This document shows, in pieces, positions 27,301 to 36,764 of a DNA stretch of 45,000 nucleotides. The translations under genes and the position numbers were made by a program. The stretch comes from Tubiluchus corallicola. Lineage: Eukaryota; Priapulida; Priapulimorpha; Priapulimorphida; Tubiluchidae. The stretch's first letter is position 1; each line of letters opens with the position of its first letter. Location: assembly GCA_030141605.1 (NCBI GenBank), contig JAQGDQ010001073.1, positions 1 through 45,000 of the forward strand. The letters run 5' to 3'. The notes below the pieces were generated by a model. It did no database searches, was not told the origin of the DNA, and was given only the letters and a program-made list of their open reading frames with translations.

Positions 27301-29094
27301 GTGTCAGAAGTGGGATGAAGTTGATAAAGCTTGGCAATCAATGTTAGCAGTTACATCAATAAAATTAACAGCAATAACAAGACGATCCTGTGACTGTTAA
27401 CGGCTAATTTATACTGAAGCCAAGTATTCAGTGCAAGTTTACCCATACGTGAAAAAGATCGACATGGCTTCCTCCTAATAGTTCTGATGTTACAAATCTA
27501 CTTTCCACTAAACAGTTTGCAATTTTCTGAACATGTGATCCACATCAAATAGTACGCATTAAAGGAAATAAACGGCAATATTTTCCTCAAACTTTTCTTT
27601 GCGTAATATCTCACTCAACTTTAAAACGATTTATTACATTTTCTGCACATTTTATTTATTTATTTTTTTGTGAAATGACGGACTTAGCAAAAAATTTCTG
27701 CGAAATGGCAATTCTAGGAAAAATCTGTTCTGTGAAGATTTTTTTCTCGGAAGCAGATTTTTCTGACAAAAAACTTTTCTGTGAATATTTTCCCACAAAA
27801 ATTTCTATGACCAAAAAACGTTTCTAAGATAAGGCTCTTCTGGGAAATGAGTTTAACCCACTGAATATTATTGTACCAAGAGAGGTGTTCGTCTGCAGTA
27901 AAGTCTAAGAAAGAAAATGATAATAATTCTACAACCTCGATTACACTCGCGTACGTTTAAAGTACAAAGTGAAATGTTTCTGCCACGCTGACTGCTACTG
28001 AAGTTTTAGTTTTCAACATTCAGCCAAATTTGGGATCATTAATTGGGATCATTTTTAATTCATTATTAAATCCAACAGAAGGATATATTAGCTAGCACCA
28101 AGGGGTTATTAAGTATAAATTACAACCATTTAAGCAATGTGTGAACAAACATGAACTGATAAGTTTAACAGCCATTTGTGAAAACCCGAAGTGATGTTTT
28201 TGTAGTCTTTGTATCTTTACAGAAACATGATGCTCATTGTAGTATCTAGGCCCGCTCCCGCTGCCACTCCCACTCCCACTCCCACTCCCGCTCCCACTCC
28301 CAGACGTTTTAGAGTTCCACTATTTCTGTTTGTCTGTTTATCTTACCTTCATTTGAAACGTAAAAACACGGATTTTTGTAGTTGTCTAAGTAGCGAATTC
28401 CTGCCTGTAGAAAAATAAGCTGATTTAAACCAATTATTAAAATTGAAAAAGCTAAAACAAATCATTTGTCAAAACAAAATACAAACGCTATCCTGTGATT
28501 CCTGTGAAACTCTCCTGTGATTCCTATCCACAACTATGTACAAACGCTATCCTGTGATTCCTGTGAAACTCTCCTGTGATTCCTATCCACAACTATGTGC
28601 AAATGATAGAGGCATAAATGTTCTCTTTAAATATAGTGATGTAATACAAAAAATCGTAGGCGCCATCCGAGGTATGATTTTAGAATTTTTTAGTTAAATT
28701 TACTTTAAGACAGCAACAAGGACAAATGACATTTCTGTGCATAAAAATTTGGAAATATGCATGATTATTGATAAAGAAGTTATTAAAGTAAATATTAGAA
28801 ACTGCATTGTTGACAAAGAGTGCTAATATTTGTATCACTTACATTAGAGCATCTTAGTGCTCTGTTCATAGTATCTGGAATTAGCTGCCTTGATATAGAA
28901 TAAAGTTCAGATTGCGTCACGATGCTTTTGTTTCCAAGATGTCCCGATTCTCTGCAGCCTTCACGAGGTGATACGTGGACATTTTCACTTCTGCCATCAT
29001 CGAAGAACAACGCACGTGTAATAATACTCAAGATGGAAAACGCAGCGAAGATTATGAAAACAAAAGAGGATGTTCTATGCGAACACTTAAGCAT
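15248..29094 (-). CDS. CHST15: CHST15-like carbohydrate sulfotransferase, nine exons, complete
   Basis: Golgi type II enzymes of this family move sulfate from PAPS to glycans; CHST15 makes 4,6-disulfated GalNAc in chondroitin sulfate. Exons (minus strand): 28843-29094, 28347-28404, 26711-26872, 26157-26237, 24537-24650, 22177-22303, 19155-19323, 16702-16855, 15248-15396. All phases agree and give 421 residues. Visible: an N-terminal signal anchor (FVFIIFAAFSILSII), NYKNPCF and LRCLPYVYLIG, the 5'-phosphosulfate loop GAQKSGTTS, the 3'-phosphate site RLIVTLRNPTDRLIS, then FPRDQILILRFED and a C-terminus with DDFYSSFNKDLAELLGDE. An in-frame TGA lies upstream of the ATG. It is shorter than the vertebrate enzyme (about 560), mostly in the stem. 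Substrate is inferred, not shown. Confidence 0.93.
15994..16206 (-). CDS. Unassigned open frame inside CHST15-like intron 8
   Basis: A 70-codon frame starting MNIDIETVVKGRVG, with a charged helical stretch (YSKEKLMRHLQDVLEDLDF). It is upstream-open and has unbiased composition. It matches no sulfotransferase motif, and exon 8 joins exon 9 in phase without it. It could be a relic exon, a transposon fragment or chance. I do not recognise it. Confidence 0.2.
   Translation of the reverse strand: MNIDIETVVKGRVGAKMIPDHNYQFNGYSKEKLMRHLQDVLEDLDFGSDLFKSPVVRDARLPSYIRKNTN
16702..16855 (-). CDS. CHST15: CHST15-like exon 8
   Basis: Acceptor TCTACACAG, donor AAAAG|GTGAAA. It encodes MYKGCYVAYLRHYLRVFPRD and then QILILRFEDTVKD, a strongly conserved block of this sulfotransferase group. 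Confidence 0.93.
16856..19154. other. CHST15-like intron 7 content
   Basis: A purine-rich stretch lies at 16975-17110. A moderate-GC unknown block lies at 17340-18010. A sequence starting TGTTACGG at 18646 carries TATAAAAG near 18769 and could be a solo LTR or a retroelement promoter. I find no coding frame with recognisable motifs. Confidence 0.4.
18646..18830 (+). mobile_element. Possible LTR-type promoter block
   Basis: It starts TGTTACGGAGGCACC, is richer in GC than its flanks, and carries TATAAAAG followed about 30 bases later by TTGATTTCTGACACAG. I could not identify a 3' boundary, a primer-binding site or a target duplication. Confidence 0.25.
19155..19323 (-). CDS. CHST15: CHST15-like exon 7
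   Basis: The single base A after CACATAG completes Arg. LISWYRSDLA supplies the conserved Ser of the 3'-phosphate site. Donor TTTCAG|GTATTT, phase 0, 56 whole codons. Confidence 0.9.
19712..19742 (+). repeat. Short telomere-like (TTAGGG) stretch
   Basis: TAGGGTTAGGGTTTGGGTTA contains about four imperfect animal telomere units. Too short to mean more than a chance or relic interstitial site. Confidence 0.5.
19918..20286 (-). mobile_element. LINE C-terminal fragment, antisense
   Basis: An uninterrupted 122-codon frame without an initiator ATG. KLRISSHSLAIETGRHH and then GIEDEAHLLLHCSRYEQLR are the characteristic end of invertebrate endonuclease and reverse transcriptase LINEs. The second Cys of its usual C-x2-C pair appears to be Arg (CIQRD). 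It adjoins a LINE end of opposite orientation at about 20350. Confidence 0.85.
20350..22168 (+). mobile_element. LINE 3' part, 5'-truncated
   Basis: Pieces of the reverse transcriptase thumb (TVNVHKHL.IHLTSDLNW) are followed after stops by 20689-21177, with NIQQSAARICSG, FHYHRLCLFFKIINDL and MWNNLPKNIREI. After a stop comes a cysteine-histidine end (CNCGF.FESVEHF). AATAAAAATTATATATAAA closes the element at 22168. The polymerase core is absent and several stops interrupt it. It lies antisense in CHST15-like intron 6. Confidence 0.88.
22177..22303 (-). CDS. CHST15: CHST15-like exon 6, 3'-phosphate binding site
   Basis: Acceptor AATTGCAG, donor GATAG|GTATGAAC. It encodes GDFTPNYL and then LTPSARLIVTLRNPTDR. 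The end of an antisense LINE lies only about nine bases beyond the donor. Confidence 0.92.
22304..24536. other. CHST15-like intron 5 content
   Basis: Bases 23130-23385 are related, in inverted orientation, to 2335-2545 beside the palindrome. Shared words include TTTTTGGTGC, CTACTTTGAAGCA and GCAAGCACAC. The region from 22740 to 22920 and the rest hold nothing I recognise. Confidence 0.55.
23130..23385 (+). repeat. Dispersed repeat shared with the palindrome flank
   Basis: Matches the reverse complement of about 2335-2545 with moderate divergence over roughly 210 bases. Both copies lie in introns. No terminal repeats or coding capacity are visible. Confidence 0.65.
24537..24650 (-). CDS. CHST15: CHST15-like exon 5
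   Basis: Acceptor TTTGAACAG, donor CACAG|GTATGC. It encodes SFEQYLNVFEHASKEIEK and ends in a possible glycosylation site (NFT). Confidence 0.87.
25003..25110 (+). repeat. Dispersed ~105-bp repeat, copy 2
   Basis: Counterpart of 11941-12050 with the same block order. It lies in CHST15-like intron 4 (24651-26156), the remainder of which shows no recognisable feature. Confidence 0.7.
26157..26237 (-). CDS. CHST15: CHST15-like exon 4
   Basis: Acceptor TTCTTATAG, donor GCAG|GTAAAA. Twenty-six codons with one split codon at each end, basic in character (MAKKKLGFLPERNFTRRIF). Confidence 0.85.
26711..26872 (-). CDS. CHST15: CHST15-like exon 3, PAPS 5'-phosphosulfate loop
   Basis: Acceptor CGTTTCAG, donor AAAAC|GTATTA. 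It encodes LRCLPYVYLIGAQKSGTTS and then HPDF and KEVHWWEKY. The Lys-Ser-Gly-Thr-Thr loop is intact. Confidence 0.92.
27009..27320 (+). other. GC-rich block ending in a retrovirus-like primer-binding motif
   Basis: About 280 bases are more GC-rich than the surrounding intron. They end in TGGTGTCAGAAGTGGG, which resembles the primer-binding site next to a Gypsy-type LTR. I cannot define the LTR ends, and no gag or pol follows. Confidence 0.25.
28248..28303. repeat. (CCCACT)n hexanucleotide repeat
   Basis: About nine imperfect units, with CCCGCT variants. It lies 44 bases past the donor of CHST15-like exon 2. The Pro-Thr frame through it is intronic. Confidence 0.85.
28347..28404 (-). CDS. CHST15: CHST15-like exon 2 (58 bp)
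   Basis: Acceptor TTTTTCTACAG, donor G|GTAAGA. It encodes the family block YLDNYKNPCFY. Nineteen codons plus one base supply the phase needed by exon 3, which is why this small exon is needed between 28843 and 26872. Confidence 0.88.
28481..28598. repeat. 59-bp tandem duplication
   Basis: Two nearly identical units start ACAAACGCTATCCTGTGATT. Each unit also contains CTCCTGTGATTCCT, a partial internal repeat. Located in CHST15-like intron 1. Confidence 0.9.
28843..29094 (-). CDS. CHST15: CHST15-like exon 1, signal anchor and stem
   Basis: 84 codons, with donor AAT|GTAAGTG in phase 0. It starts MLKCSHRTSS and then has a hydrophobic membrane segment. The Golgi-lumen stem follows, with possible N-glycosylation sites (NKS, NVS). 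An in-frame TGA three codons upstream fixes this ATG as the first available. Confidence 0.85.
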
Positions 29095-29769
29095 CGCTAT
29101 TCATATGATTTTACAGTCTAAAACACACAGATTTGCTTTATTTTTGATAAACTCCGAAAGCCCGAAGGAAACACAGTAATGTGGAGAATAATTGTAGGAT
29201 TATTCCAGGAACACAACATAATCATTTCATCATTGATTTAGCTCCTATGAATGGATACCTGCAATCAGTATTAACAGGTACATTGATTTATTCTAAAATA
29301 GATGATAAACAAGTGTTCTTAGCAAGACACGATAAACGTTCTATCAATCTCAGTCACAATGTTAGTCTTAGTCTTAGTCTTAGTCTCATGATTGTACATA
29401 GCGTGTTCCGTTTCGGTTTTTGTTCACTGATATTATAGCTGTAAACACTAAAGTGTGCAGTAACTTAAATCTACAGAGCGTAGAGAATTTTACCTGTTTT
29501 TTTGCCACTTAACCTTATTTTAACTGAGTTCTACCTAATCTAGGTTATTGTCGGTAATGACCGCTTCATTAGGTTAAAGTCCGCAGTCTTTTTTCTTGAG
29601 GCAGAATGTCTGTTTAGGTCAAGTGGTAGGTCAAGGTAGAGCTAACGTATGTTGTCTGTTCAGTTTTCAGTTTATCTCAAAATATGTTGAAATATTAGCA
29701 TTGATTGAAATGAACTCAAAAATAAGCATGAAACTAAATGTAAAAAGTGTTGGCAGAATTTAATCACTG
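29095..29769. other. Upstream flank of the CHST15-like gene
   Basis: Likely holds the promoter and 5' UTR. I see no clear TATA element at a set distance. A short AGTCTT repeat lies at about 29364-29387. Confidence 0.35.
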
Positions 29770-30186
29770 TGTGCTACCTTCTTATAAAAAAAATCTCCAA
29801 CAACATAATTGTGTAGTTGGTATCGTGAAAACAAATAAGATAATTTTATATAATTTTGCTCAATTTTACAGCGAAATCTAAACCAAATTGATCTTAACAA
29901 AGTTTTAGGCAAATTATAGTCTAATTAATCTAATCTTTTTAATAAACAAAGGTTCAAAATTTAGGAACTTAATAAGTCAACTTACTTCTATAAGTGTAAT
30001 TATGAAATTATAACAACAAATCAATGAATGACGCTAAACAATGTGTAACTGCTGTGTGTGAATGCCTGAGTGACTCCAATCTACAGGTAAGTGTACAGGT
30101 AAAAGACTGGTCACATGACCTGTTTAAAAGGAAACCAATTTATAACACTAAGAGTGGCTATACAAGTTTACATCAGCACACCGCCC
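29770..30186 (+). repeat. Duplicated promoter and first-exon block, copy B
   Basis: Matches the minus strand of 12287-12732 with short indels. The match is tightest from ATAAGTGTAATTATGAAATT through the small exon to GGTCACATGACCTGTTTAAA. Similarity fades after about 30186, where copy A leads on to the Vps62 exon. Confidence 0.8.
30024..30086 (+). pseudogene. Orphan copy of the 21-codon exon
   Basis: Same ATG AAT GAC start, same length and same CTACAG|GTAAGTG donor as 12394-12456. Differences change Phe, Arg and Tyr to Cys, Cys and Asp. No Vps62-like exon follows on this strand up to 36 kb, so it looks cut off from its gene, unless the block is a mobile element. Confidence 0.45.
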
Positions 30187-30609
30187 CCTTAAATGCTCCC
30201 TTTTAGCATTTACATCATCCCCTTTAATTAACATTTTAAGTAATGTGTCAGTTACTAACAAAACTAATTATCATATACACTTTCTATCAGGCAGAGCTTG
30301 AAGATGGGTCTTCGTAGAAGTGCATGATGGTCTTGAGGGAGACACTTCAAACTAACCCATCATTGCTAACATGTCTTTCAATCACGCGCCCTAGCAGCCA
30401 GCAATTACGACCGATGGTAGTGATGATAGTGATGTTTTGATAGGTAGTGATAATGTCGCTTAGTAAGAATAATAAAAAATAACCGGAAAATACAATAAAA
30501 ATAAACATACATATTTTTAATATTGACAGCAATTTATTTTTTGTTACATGTTGACCAGCTAACAACTTAACATACATGAAAAACAGGCCTGTAGGCCTGT
30601 AATTAATTA

Positions 30610-30790
30610 TTATATACAGTGTTCCCTCACTTATTGTGAGTGTTCCGTTCCAAGCCCACCCGCAATAAGTGAATTACCGCGAAGTATGAACACTATACTT
30701 ATTTTAGTAGTTACACATTATTTCAATTTTTTGTAAAAACCCCACAGGTTTACGTTAGATCTAATAAAATCTAACGACGTATTATTCACT
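30610..30790 (+). mobile_element. Tigger/pogo-like DNA transposon end
   Basis: After TATA comes CAGTGTTCCCTCACTTATTG, then GTTCCGTTCCAAGCCC and CGCAATAAGTGAATTACCGC. This arrangement recalls the terminal inverted repeats of Tigger-type mariner elements. No transposase and no second end are visible. Confidence 0.4.
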
Positions 30791-30990
30791 AAACCATATA
30801 GTCTGCCGTGCTTTATACTATTCCTAAGTTATATGGGGGTGGATGACTCGATGACCTCCTGGTCTCTCGCCACCCATCATAATTGTGCTACATACCCGCT
30901 ACACACTTTACATAATTTTTTGTTGTATTTGTGCTATAAATATTATATTAGAGATAAGTAAACCTTTTGGATTGAATTGAATTGACCTAA
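30790..30990 (+). mobile_element. LINE or SINE 3' tail with (TTGAA) end
   Basis: GACCTCCTGGTCTCTCGCCA passes into GAGATAAGTAAACC and ends GGATTGAATTGAATTGA. This is the form of many invertebrate LINE 3' ends with short tandem tails. No coding part remains. Confidence 0.5.
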
Positions 30991-31307
30991 GGGAAAAAGT
31001 GACCAAAGCCAACTGCCCTTCCCCCATGACCAGTGGTCAGTGGTATTGCTGCCTATTTTATGCAAACGACTTATTTCATTAATTCACACGCTTTAAGGTG
31101 ATTTGTGATCGATTAATTGCCTGACTCCGAGAGCTTAGGTTAGATCGATAGGGCGACGATGATTTCCCACACTTCTTCGAACCTCGATCTATATATACCT
31201 CTGACAATGCTTTACCGCACGCTTCCGTCTCTTTTTTCATTTAGGTCCACACTCCGATTCACACTCTCGACAATTTTACAATTTTTGATCACTTCCGGGA
31301 GTTGGCG

Positions 31308-31819
31308 TCATTTTATTTTCTTTGTTTTTCTTTTTGCCCTCACATTTTGCATTTCGGGGTTTGAGTTTTTCTGATGAACAGGACTAATATTTTCAAATAC
31401 TTTCAAGCTAACTGATGCAATGTTACATCTCACTCGTGTCTCGTTATTGTAGAGAACCGCTGCAAGGCAGGTACTTTTTCCAGTTGGCTTTTCTGTAGGT
31501 TCCATTATTTTTATACCACATTCCTTTATTTCGTTCCATGTTACATATCTTACAGACTCTAAGTTGACTTCAGACTGTTCCATTAAGTAATGTTTATTGC
31601 AGTCTTGCTTGCAGATTGTTTCTGAGCCAATAGAACACATTTCATCCAAAACATCATCTGAGAATATTCCTGTGTTAATTTTAAACTCTCTTTGAAAACC
31701 GTCAACTGGACGAGCAAAATCGCAAACATCATTTCAAATGCCCAAGTTTCAATGGAAAACAGGAGAAAGTTTAGCAATATTATTGCATTAATGCATCTAA
31801 AGGTTAATAAAAACCTCAT
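31308..31819 (-). pseudogene. Unrecognised secreted Cys-containing protein with a frameshift
   Basis: The first frame starts MRFLLTFRCINAIILLNFLL, a clear signal peptide, and runs to ETWAFE. Near 31730-31738 the sensible frame shifts by one base. The second frame continues VCDFARPVDG and MCSIGSETICKQDC to a basic end (AKRKTKKIK) and a stop. Together about 170 residues carry seven cysteines after the signal peptide. It could be a pseudogene, a gene with a sequencing error, or one exon of a longer gene. I do not recognise the family. Confidence 0.5.
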
Positions 31820-32977
31820 TGTTGTAACAGATGATTAAGAAGTTTCTCTAAATTAACTATAATATTCTCATTTATAAGCACTTTAGACTTTGGAATTACA
31901 AATTTAGTTTACTGTTTTCACTAAACAGTAGATTCAGAAATGTGGATTGTTTTCTTAATGGAATAAACAATGCTAAACACGATTGTTCTGTCTTCATTGT
32001 TTTCAAGAAGTTCCCAGGTTTGCTGCAATGAATAATCATACAGGTGGCCAATTTTGATCGAAATGCATTGGACAATGACGTGTTTGCTATGAATGCTCTG
32101 ATTATTTTTTCAAATTTCACTCAATGTTATCTAAAGTTGTTTCAAACGACTTATTGTTCTAACGTTTAGTTTAAATTTACATGTTTTTACAGTGTTACTG
32201 CCGACGCAATCCCAGTATCCAAAAAGGCAGTGTCCGAGCGGTGTAGATTTTCAAGACGAATTTTTAAAGTTTTGCTTAAGTGGCAGGATTTCTTGAATTT
32301 TAACTTAAAAGCTGCTGGTTGTCATTACGTTACTTACTGTAACGAATAAACACCATTAAAGTAGTAGCTGGCAAAAACTATGTATAATGTGCGTGAATTA
32401 ATGATTGGCAGTGGATGCGTCTAAGCGCATTTGTAATTTCACGCAATTTTGAACATGTGCAAAATCTTTTTTACAGCTAACTATATAAATAAATAATATA
32501 GTAAGTATAATGAACATAATAAATAAATAATAATTAAAAATAATATTATCTTGACATGCTATATGTCTTGAATACTATTTTTTGTAAATAGTAAAACTAA
32601 ACAAAATTGAATAATTAAGCAAAATTATAGAGAATGTACTAACAAAAAAACCAGTTTGTTATATATCATGTAGAATACAGTAGTTTACAAAATGAGAAAT
32701 TTAAACCAAAGTTACAGAAAAAGCTGGATAAAATTAATTGAGAAGTTACGTGAAAAAAAAACAGATTACTGTATGAAAGTGCAAAGGCTGAATACAGATG
32801 TATGAAAATAACCTACCGGCATAAATTCACACATGCATGCATGCGAGCGCACACACACACACACGTGCGTACTTATTAAACGCATGATGTCACGAAAAAT
32901 GGGCTTTACATCATATGACGTCATGAAACTAACAATGCAGTTCATGATCATGGTCATCACGGTACTGCCTAAAATGA
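31820..32977. other. Intergenic, no gene seen
   Basis: AT-rich with AATAAATAA clusters at 32485-32545 and a short CA/GCATG repeat near 32832-32865. Nothing recognisable. Confidence 0.5.
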
Positions 32978-34252
32978 TATTAGCCTTTTTTAAAGCCATT
33001 TTGGGTAAATGTATATATGTTCTTAGTTGCCATGTTTTAAATACTGGTAATGGTTTCTCATAGTGTTAGTATAAGTAAATATAGCAAACTTTGTTTTAGC
33101 CAAAAAATAAACTACTAAAAAAATTTGAAAGCATGCCAAACCTACAAAAGTGCAGCATCGTTTAAGCATTAAACTACATTGATCTCAAAACTCTGACAGA
33201 AAAAAGAAACAATAGATGAAATGAAAAGTTAACTGTCAAATGTTAGGGAAATGACAGACAATGAAAGAAATCAGAGCATGCTCTTACACTATTGATTTTG
33301 TTGTGAACTCTGTTTATAATTTCATCACTGATATCTTATTATATGTACAGTAATTTGATAAACCAAACATTTTATATAATAGTCAGTAATTAATGATTTG
33401 GTTAGCTAATTAAAAGACATCTTATTTCAATGCTTTAGCCATTAGCTTAACCATTGATCACATTATCAATTAATATGAACTGGTTTATTAATTTACTAGG
33501 CATACCTAAGCATTTCAGTGTTTTTTTTTGTTCCATTTCATGTAATGACTAATCAAAATGGCTACATTAATGCAGTAGCAATTCTTCGTGTAACGTTTGG
33601 TAGAATAAAGATAATTACGAAAAACTGACAAATGTTGTTACTAGCTCGCAAGAAAAGTTACTCAAACGCCAATGTAACATTTTGCGACACAAATAAGGCT
33701 TCTCATGTGGATTTAGAGGATGAAATCTTACTTTCATGTTGGTGATAAAATGTTAATACATTCTGCAAAGAAACAAAATGTTATTAATAAAATTTCATGT
33801 TATTTGTAACCAATTCTCATGTTATTGATAAAATTTTATTTTATAAAAGCGTTCAATTTTAATTTATACTGTTTGTGACATATATTAGCATTTAAATTTT
33901 TCAGTCTGATAGAACAGTTGAACAAAATTGGCATTGAGCTTGAATTGAAACTAGGATCACTGAATTACTATTTTAACATCATAATGGCCCCTGTATAAAG
34001 CGAATGCTCAATCTACTCTTCTTCCTTTCACTTCCTGTTTGTAGCGGCTCGTGTATAGTACTGTGGAACTGCAGCACCCCCTATTATCGATAATATTCAA
34101 TATAAGTAATTTTTCTTTAGCTCCTACTTTACAATTGCACGGTCCAGACACTGTTTGCTTCACAACCTAGCAGAGTGTGCTCACAGCTTAAGGAACGTGG
34201 TGTTTCTCTGTTGTGCGCATGCTCATGCATAACATGATTGAGATATGATGGT
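32978..34252 (+). repeat. 1.28-kb dispersed repeat, copy 2
   Basis: Counterpart of 8360-9636, offset by 24,618 bases. It is distinguished by small changes such as a lost AAGA within GAAAGAAAGAAA and one extra T in a T-run. Flanking sequences differ completely at both ends. Confidence 0.92.
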
Positions 34253-35118
34253 TCTCGAGACTTCTTAGCATCAGTGATTTGTCGTAGCAAAGGACGCAGT
34301 AGTATCACCACGCTGAGCTAAAGAATGTGTCTGCTTCCAGATCGTCTCGTAAAAAAACAACGGCAACTCACCACTCCTATCCTCACTCGTGTCTATGTGT
34401 GTGCGCGAACTCTGAACTTTCACTTAGCTTATAAAGCGAAAGCCATCAAGTCACGCATTGTGCAGAGGTCACAAAGGATTGCACCACCTCAGATAATTTA
34501 GTATACCAGAAGTCGCAACCCTACCTCCTTAGACAGTGAATACTGTTTGGTAGGCTAATTTAACAATCAGTAATGATTGGTACTGAACCTTAACAAAATA
34601 ACTTCCTGACTTGTTTATCAACAAATGGCCAGCGCCGGACACACTTTATGTCCGCTAATTGGCATGTAACTCTTTAACAAGCGGCGTCTTCTTTGAATCT
34701 TTCTCTTCCTTGTTCACTACCCTACATCATCTAAACTCATTAGATTCGAACTCTTGAACTCATTAAATTCAAGCTACAAGCTGGGTGAGTCACTTATAAT
34801 CAAATTGTATGGTTTTCAATATCAAACCCAAGGAGGAGTAGCTTTATCTCCGAAATCTGATTATTCAATGATTTCAATTAATTTCCGATTAATTCTATAT
34901 TTTAAATTTGATTCACAACAGTACACTTGCCGTACCATGTAACTCTCATTTTACAATGATGATAACGATTGGTGATTGTTGAATATCAAAAAGCACTACA
35001 TCGTACACTTGCCATACCTTGTAACTCTCTTTCTACAATGATGATGACGATTGCTGAAACTTTTTCCTTTTAATTTTTAATAGCTAAGAGAGCGTTTAAA
35101 CTCTTGACATGTGTAGAT
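34253..35118. other. Intergenic, no gene seen
   Basis: Moderately GC-rich at 34255-34700. A local duplication of GTACACTTGCC.TACC.TGTAACTCTC occurs near 34922 and 35001. No coding motifs. Confidence 0.45.
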
Positions 35119-35935
35119 CGGTCAAGAAGTACTGTCTTAAAAACACTGTCACTTGTAAACATGAATTCTACTTGTACCGGTCAAGAAGTACTGTCTTAAA
35201 AACACTGTCACTTGTAAACATGAATTCTACTTGTACCGGTCAAGAAGTACTGTCTTAAAAACACTGTCACTTGTAAACATGAATTCTACTTGTATTGGTC
35301 AAGAAGTACTGTCTTAAAAACACTGTCACTTGTAAACATGAATTCTACTTGTACCGGTCAAGAAGTACTGTCTTAAAAACACTGTCACTTGTAAACATGA
35401 ATTCTACTTGTACCGGTCAAGAAGTACTGTCTTAAAAACACTGTCACTTGTAAACATGAATTCTACTTGTACCGGTCAAGAAGTACTGTCTTAAAAACAC
35501 TGTCACTTGTAAACATGAATTCTACTTGTACCGGTCAAGAAGTACTGTCTTAAAAACACTGTCACTTGTAAACATGAATTCTACTTGTATCGGTCAAGAA
35601 GTACTGTCTTAAAAACACTGTCACTTGTAAACATGAATTCTACTTGTACCGGTCAAGAAGTACTGTCTTAAAAACACTGTCACTTGTAAACATGAATTCT
35701 ACTTGTACCGGTCAAGAAGTACTGTCTTAAAAACACTGTCACTTGTAAACATGAATTCTACTTGTACCGGTCAAGAAGTACTGTCTTAAAAACACTGTCA
35801 CTTGTAAACATGAATTCTACTTGTACCGGTCAAGAAGTACTGTCTTAAAAACACTGTCACTTGTAAACATGAATTCTACTTGTATCGGTCAAGAAGTACT
35901 GTCTGTCACTTGTAAACATGAAATCTACTTGTACA
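35119..35935. repeat. 59-bp minisatellite, 13 full copies plus a partial
   Basis: Units begin CGGTCAAGAAGTACTGTCTT and end ACATGAATTCTACTTGTAC. Copies are almost identical. The first units start at 35119, 35178 and 35237, and the last, shortened by an internal deletion, at 35886. The few variants are TATTGG and TATCGG at unit borders. No unique spacers occur, so this is not a CRISPR array. Confidence 0.97.
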
Positions 35936-36114
35936 ACCCTAGGCGTGAATAGGCCATTTATCTCGCAAAATATTTGCAATTTATAACTCTGCTCTTAATA
36001 ATCGTGATTTATTTGCTTACGAGTTGTGCTGACTTACTGAAGGGGAAAACCACCTACCTGGCTGAGCGTATGTAGAAATTCGTCATATTGCAAAATTTTG
36101 TTATTATTTTCAGC

Positions 36115-36415
36115 AGTTAAGGTTTGTCATGCCATCTGATGTGTATAAATTCAGTTATTATTTTCAGCAATTAAAGTTTGTCCTGCCATCTGATGTGTAT
36201 AAAATCAGTTATTATTTTCAGCAGTCTAGGTTTTTTATGCCATCTGAAGTGCATAAAATCAGTTATTATTTTCAGCACACAATGATTGTCATGCCATCTG
36301 ATGTGAATAAAATCAGTTATTATTTTCAGCACACAAGGATTGTCATGCCATCTGATGTGTATCAAGGATTGTCATGCCCTCTGATGTGTATAAAATCAGT
36401 TATTTTTTTCAGCAA
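36115..36415 (+). repeat. ~57-bp tandem repeat, five to six copies
   Basis: Units carry GTTATTATTTTCAGCA and GCCATCTGATGTGTATAAAA. The 57-bp period is 19 codons, so one frame stays open for 120 codons. That is a consequence of the period, not evidence of a protein. Each unit also has a TTTTCAG acceptor-like site. Confidence 0.9.
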
Positions 36416-36598
36416 TCATAAAAACTGCTTTGTAAAACATTTGCAAAGTTACAGATTTAAAGTCTACTTTTCAGAGCTTTACGATTTCTAGAGCTTTTGT
36501 ACAAAAATGAGTTTAACAAAAACCATTGAACAAGTTCTACTTGATTAAATATGCTTGACTTGTATACGAGAAAAAACTTCGTTATAGTTGTGTCACTT

Positions 36599-36764
36599 CT
36601 AAACAAGGAATATGTCAGAAGTGCAATCTCCGTTTGGATAGCGCATTTCATGAGCCAACACTGGACCATCTGGTTCTTTACCAAAGTCAACGAGGAAATC
36701 TTCGTTCAGTGTCATGCCGCCATTTTGTATGTCAATGTCTACTAGCATCATCACTGCACCATTC
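36599..36764 (-). CDS. SELENBP1: SELENBP1 terminal exon
   Basis: The acceptor TTATGCAG|G completes Lys. It encodes [18 protein letters not shown] and [10 protein letters not shown], and ends SDIFLV and TAG. The family's usual end is very similar. Confidence 0.95.

Noticed and set aside
28209-28418. Pro-Thr repeat protein
   Set aside because: A frame through a CCCACT hexanucleotide repeat, antisense to CHST15-like exon 2.
35119-35935. CRISPR-like array
   Set aside because: Units are contiguous with no unique spacers, and the host is an animal genome; it is a minisatellite.
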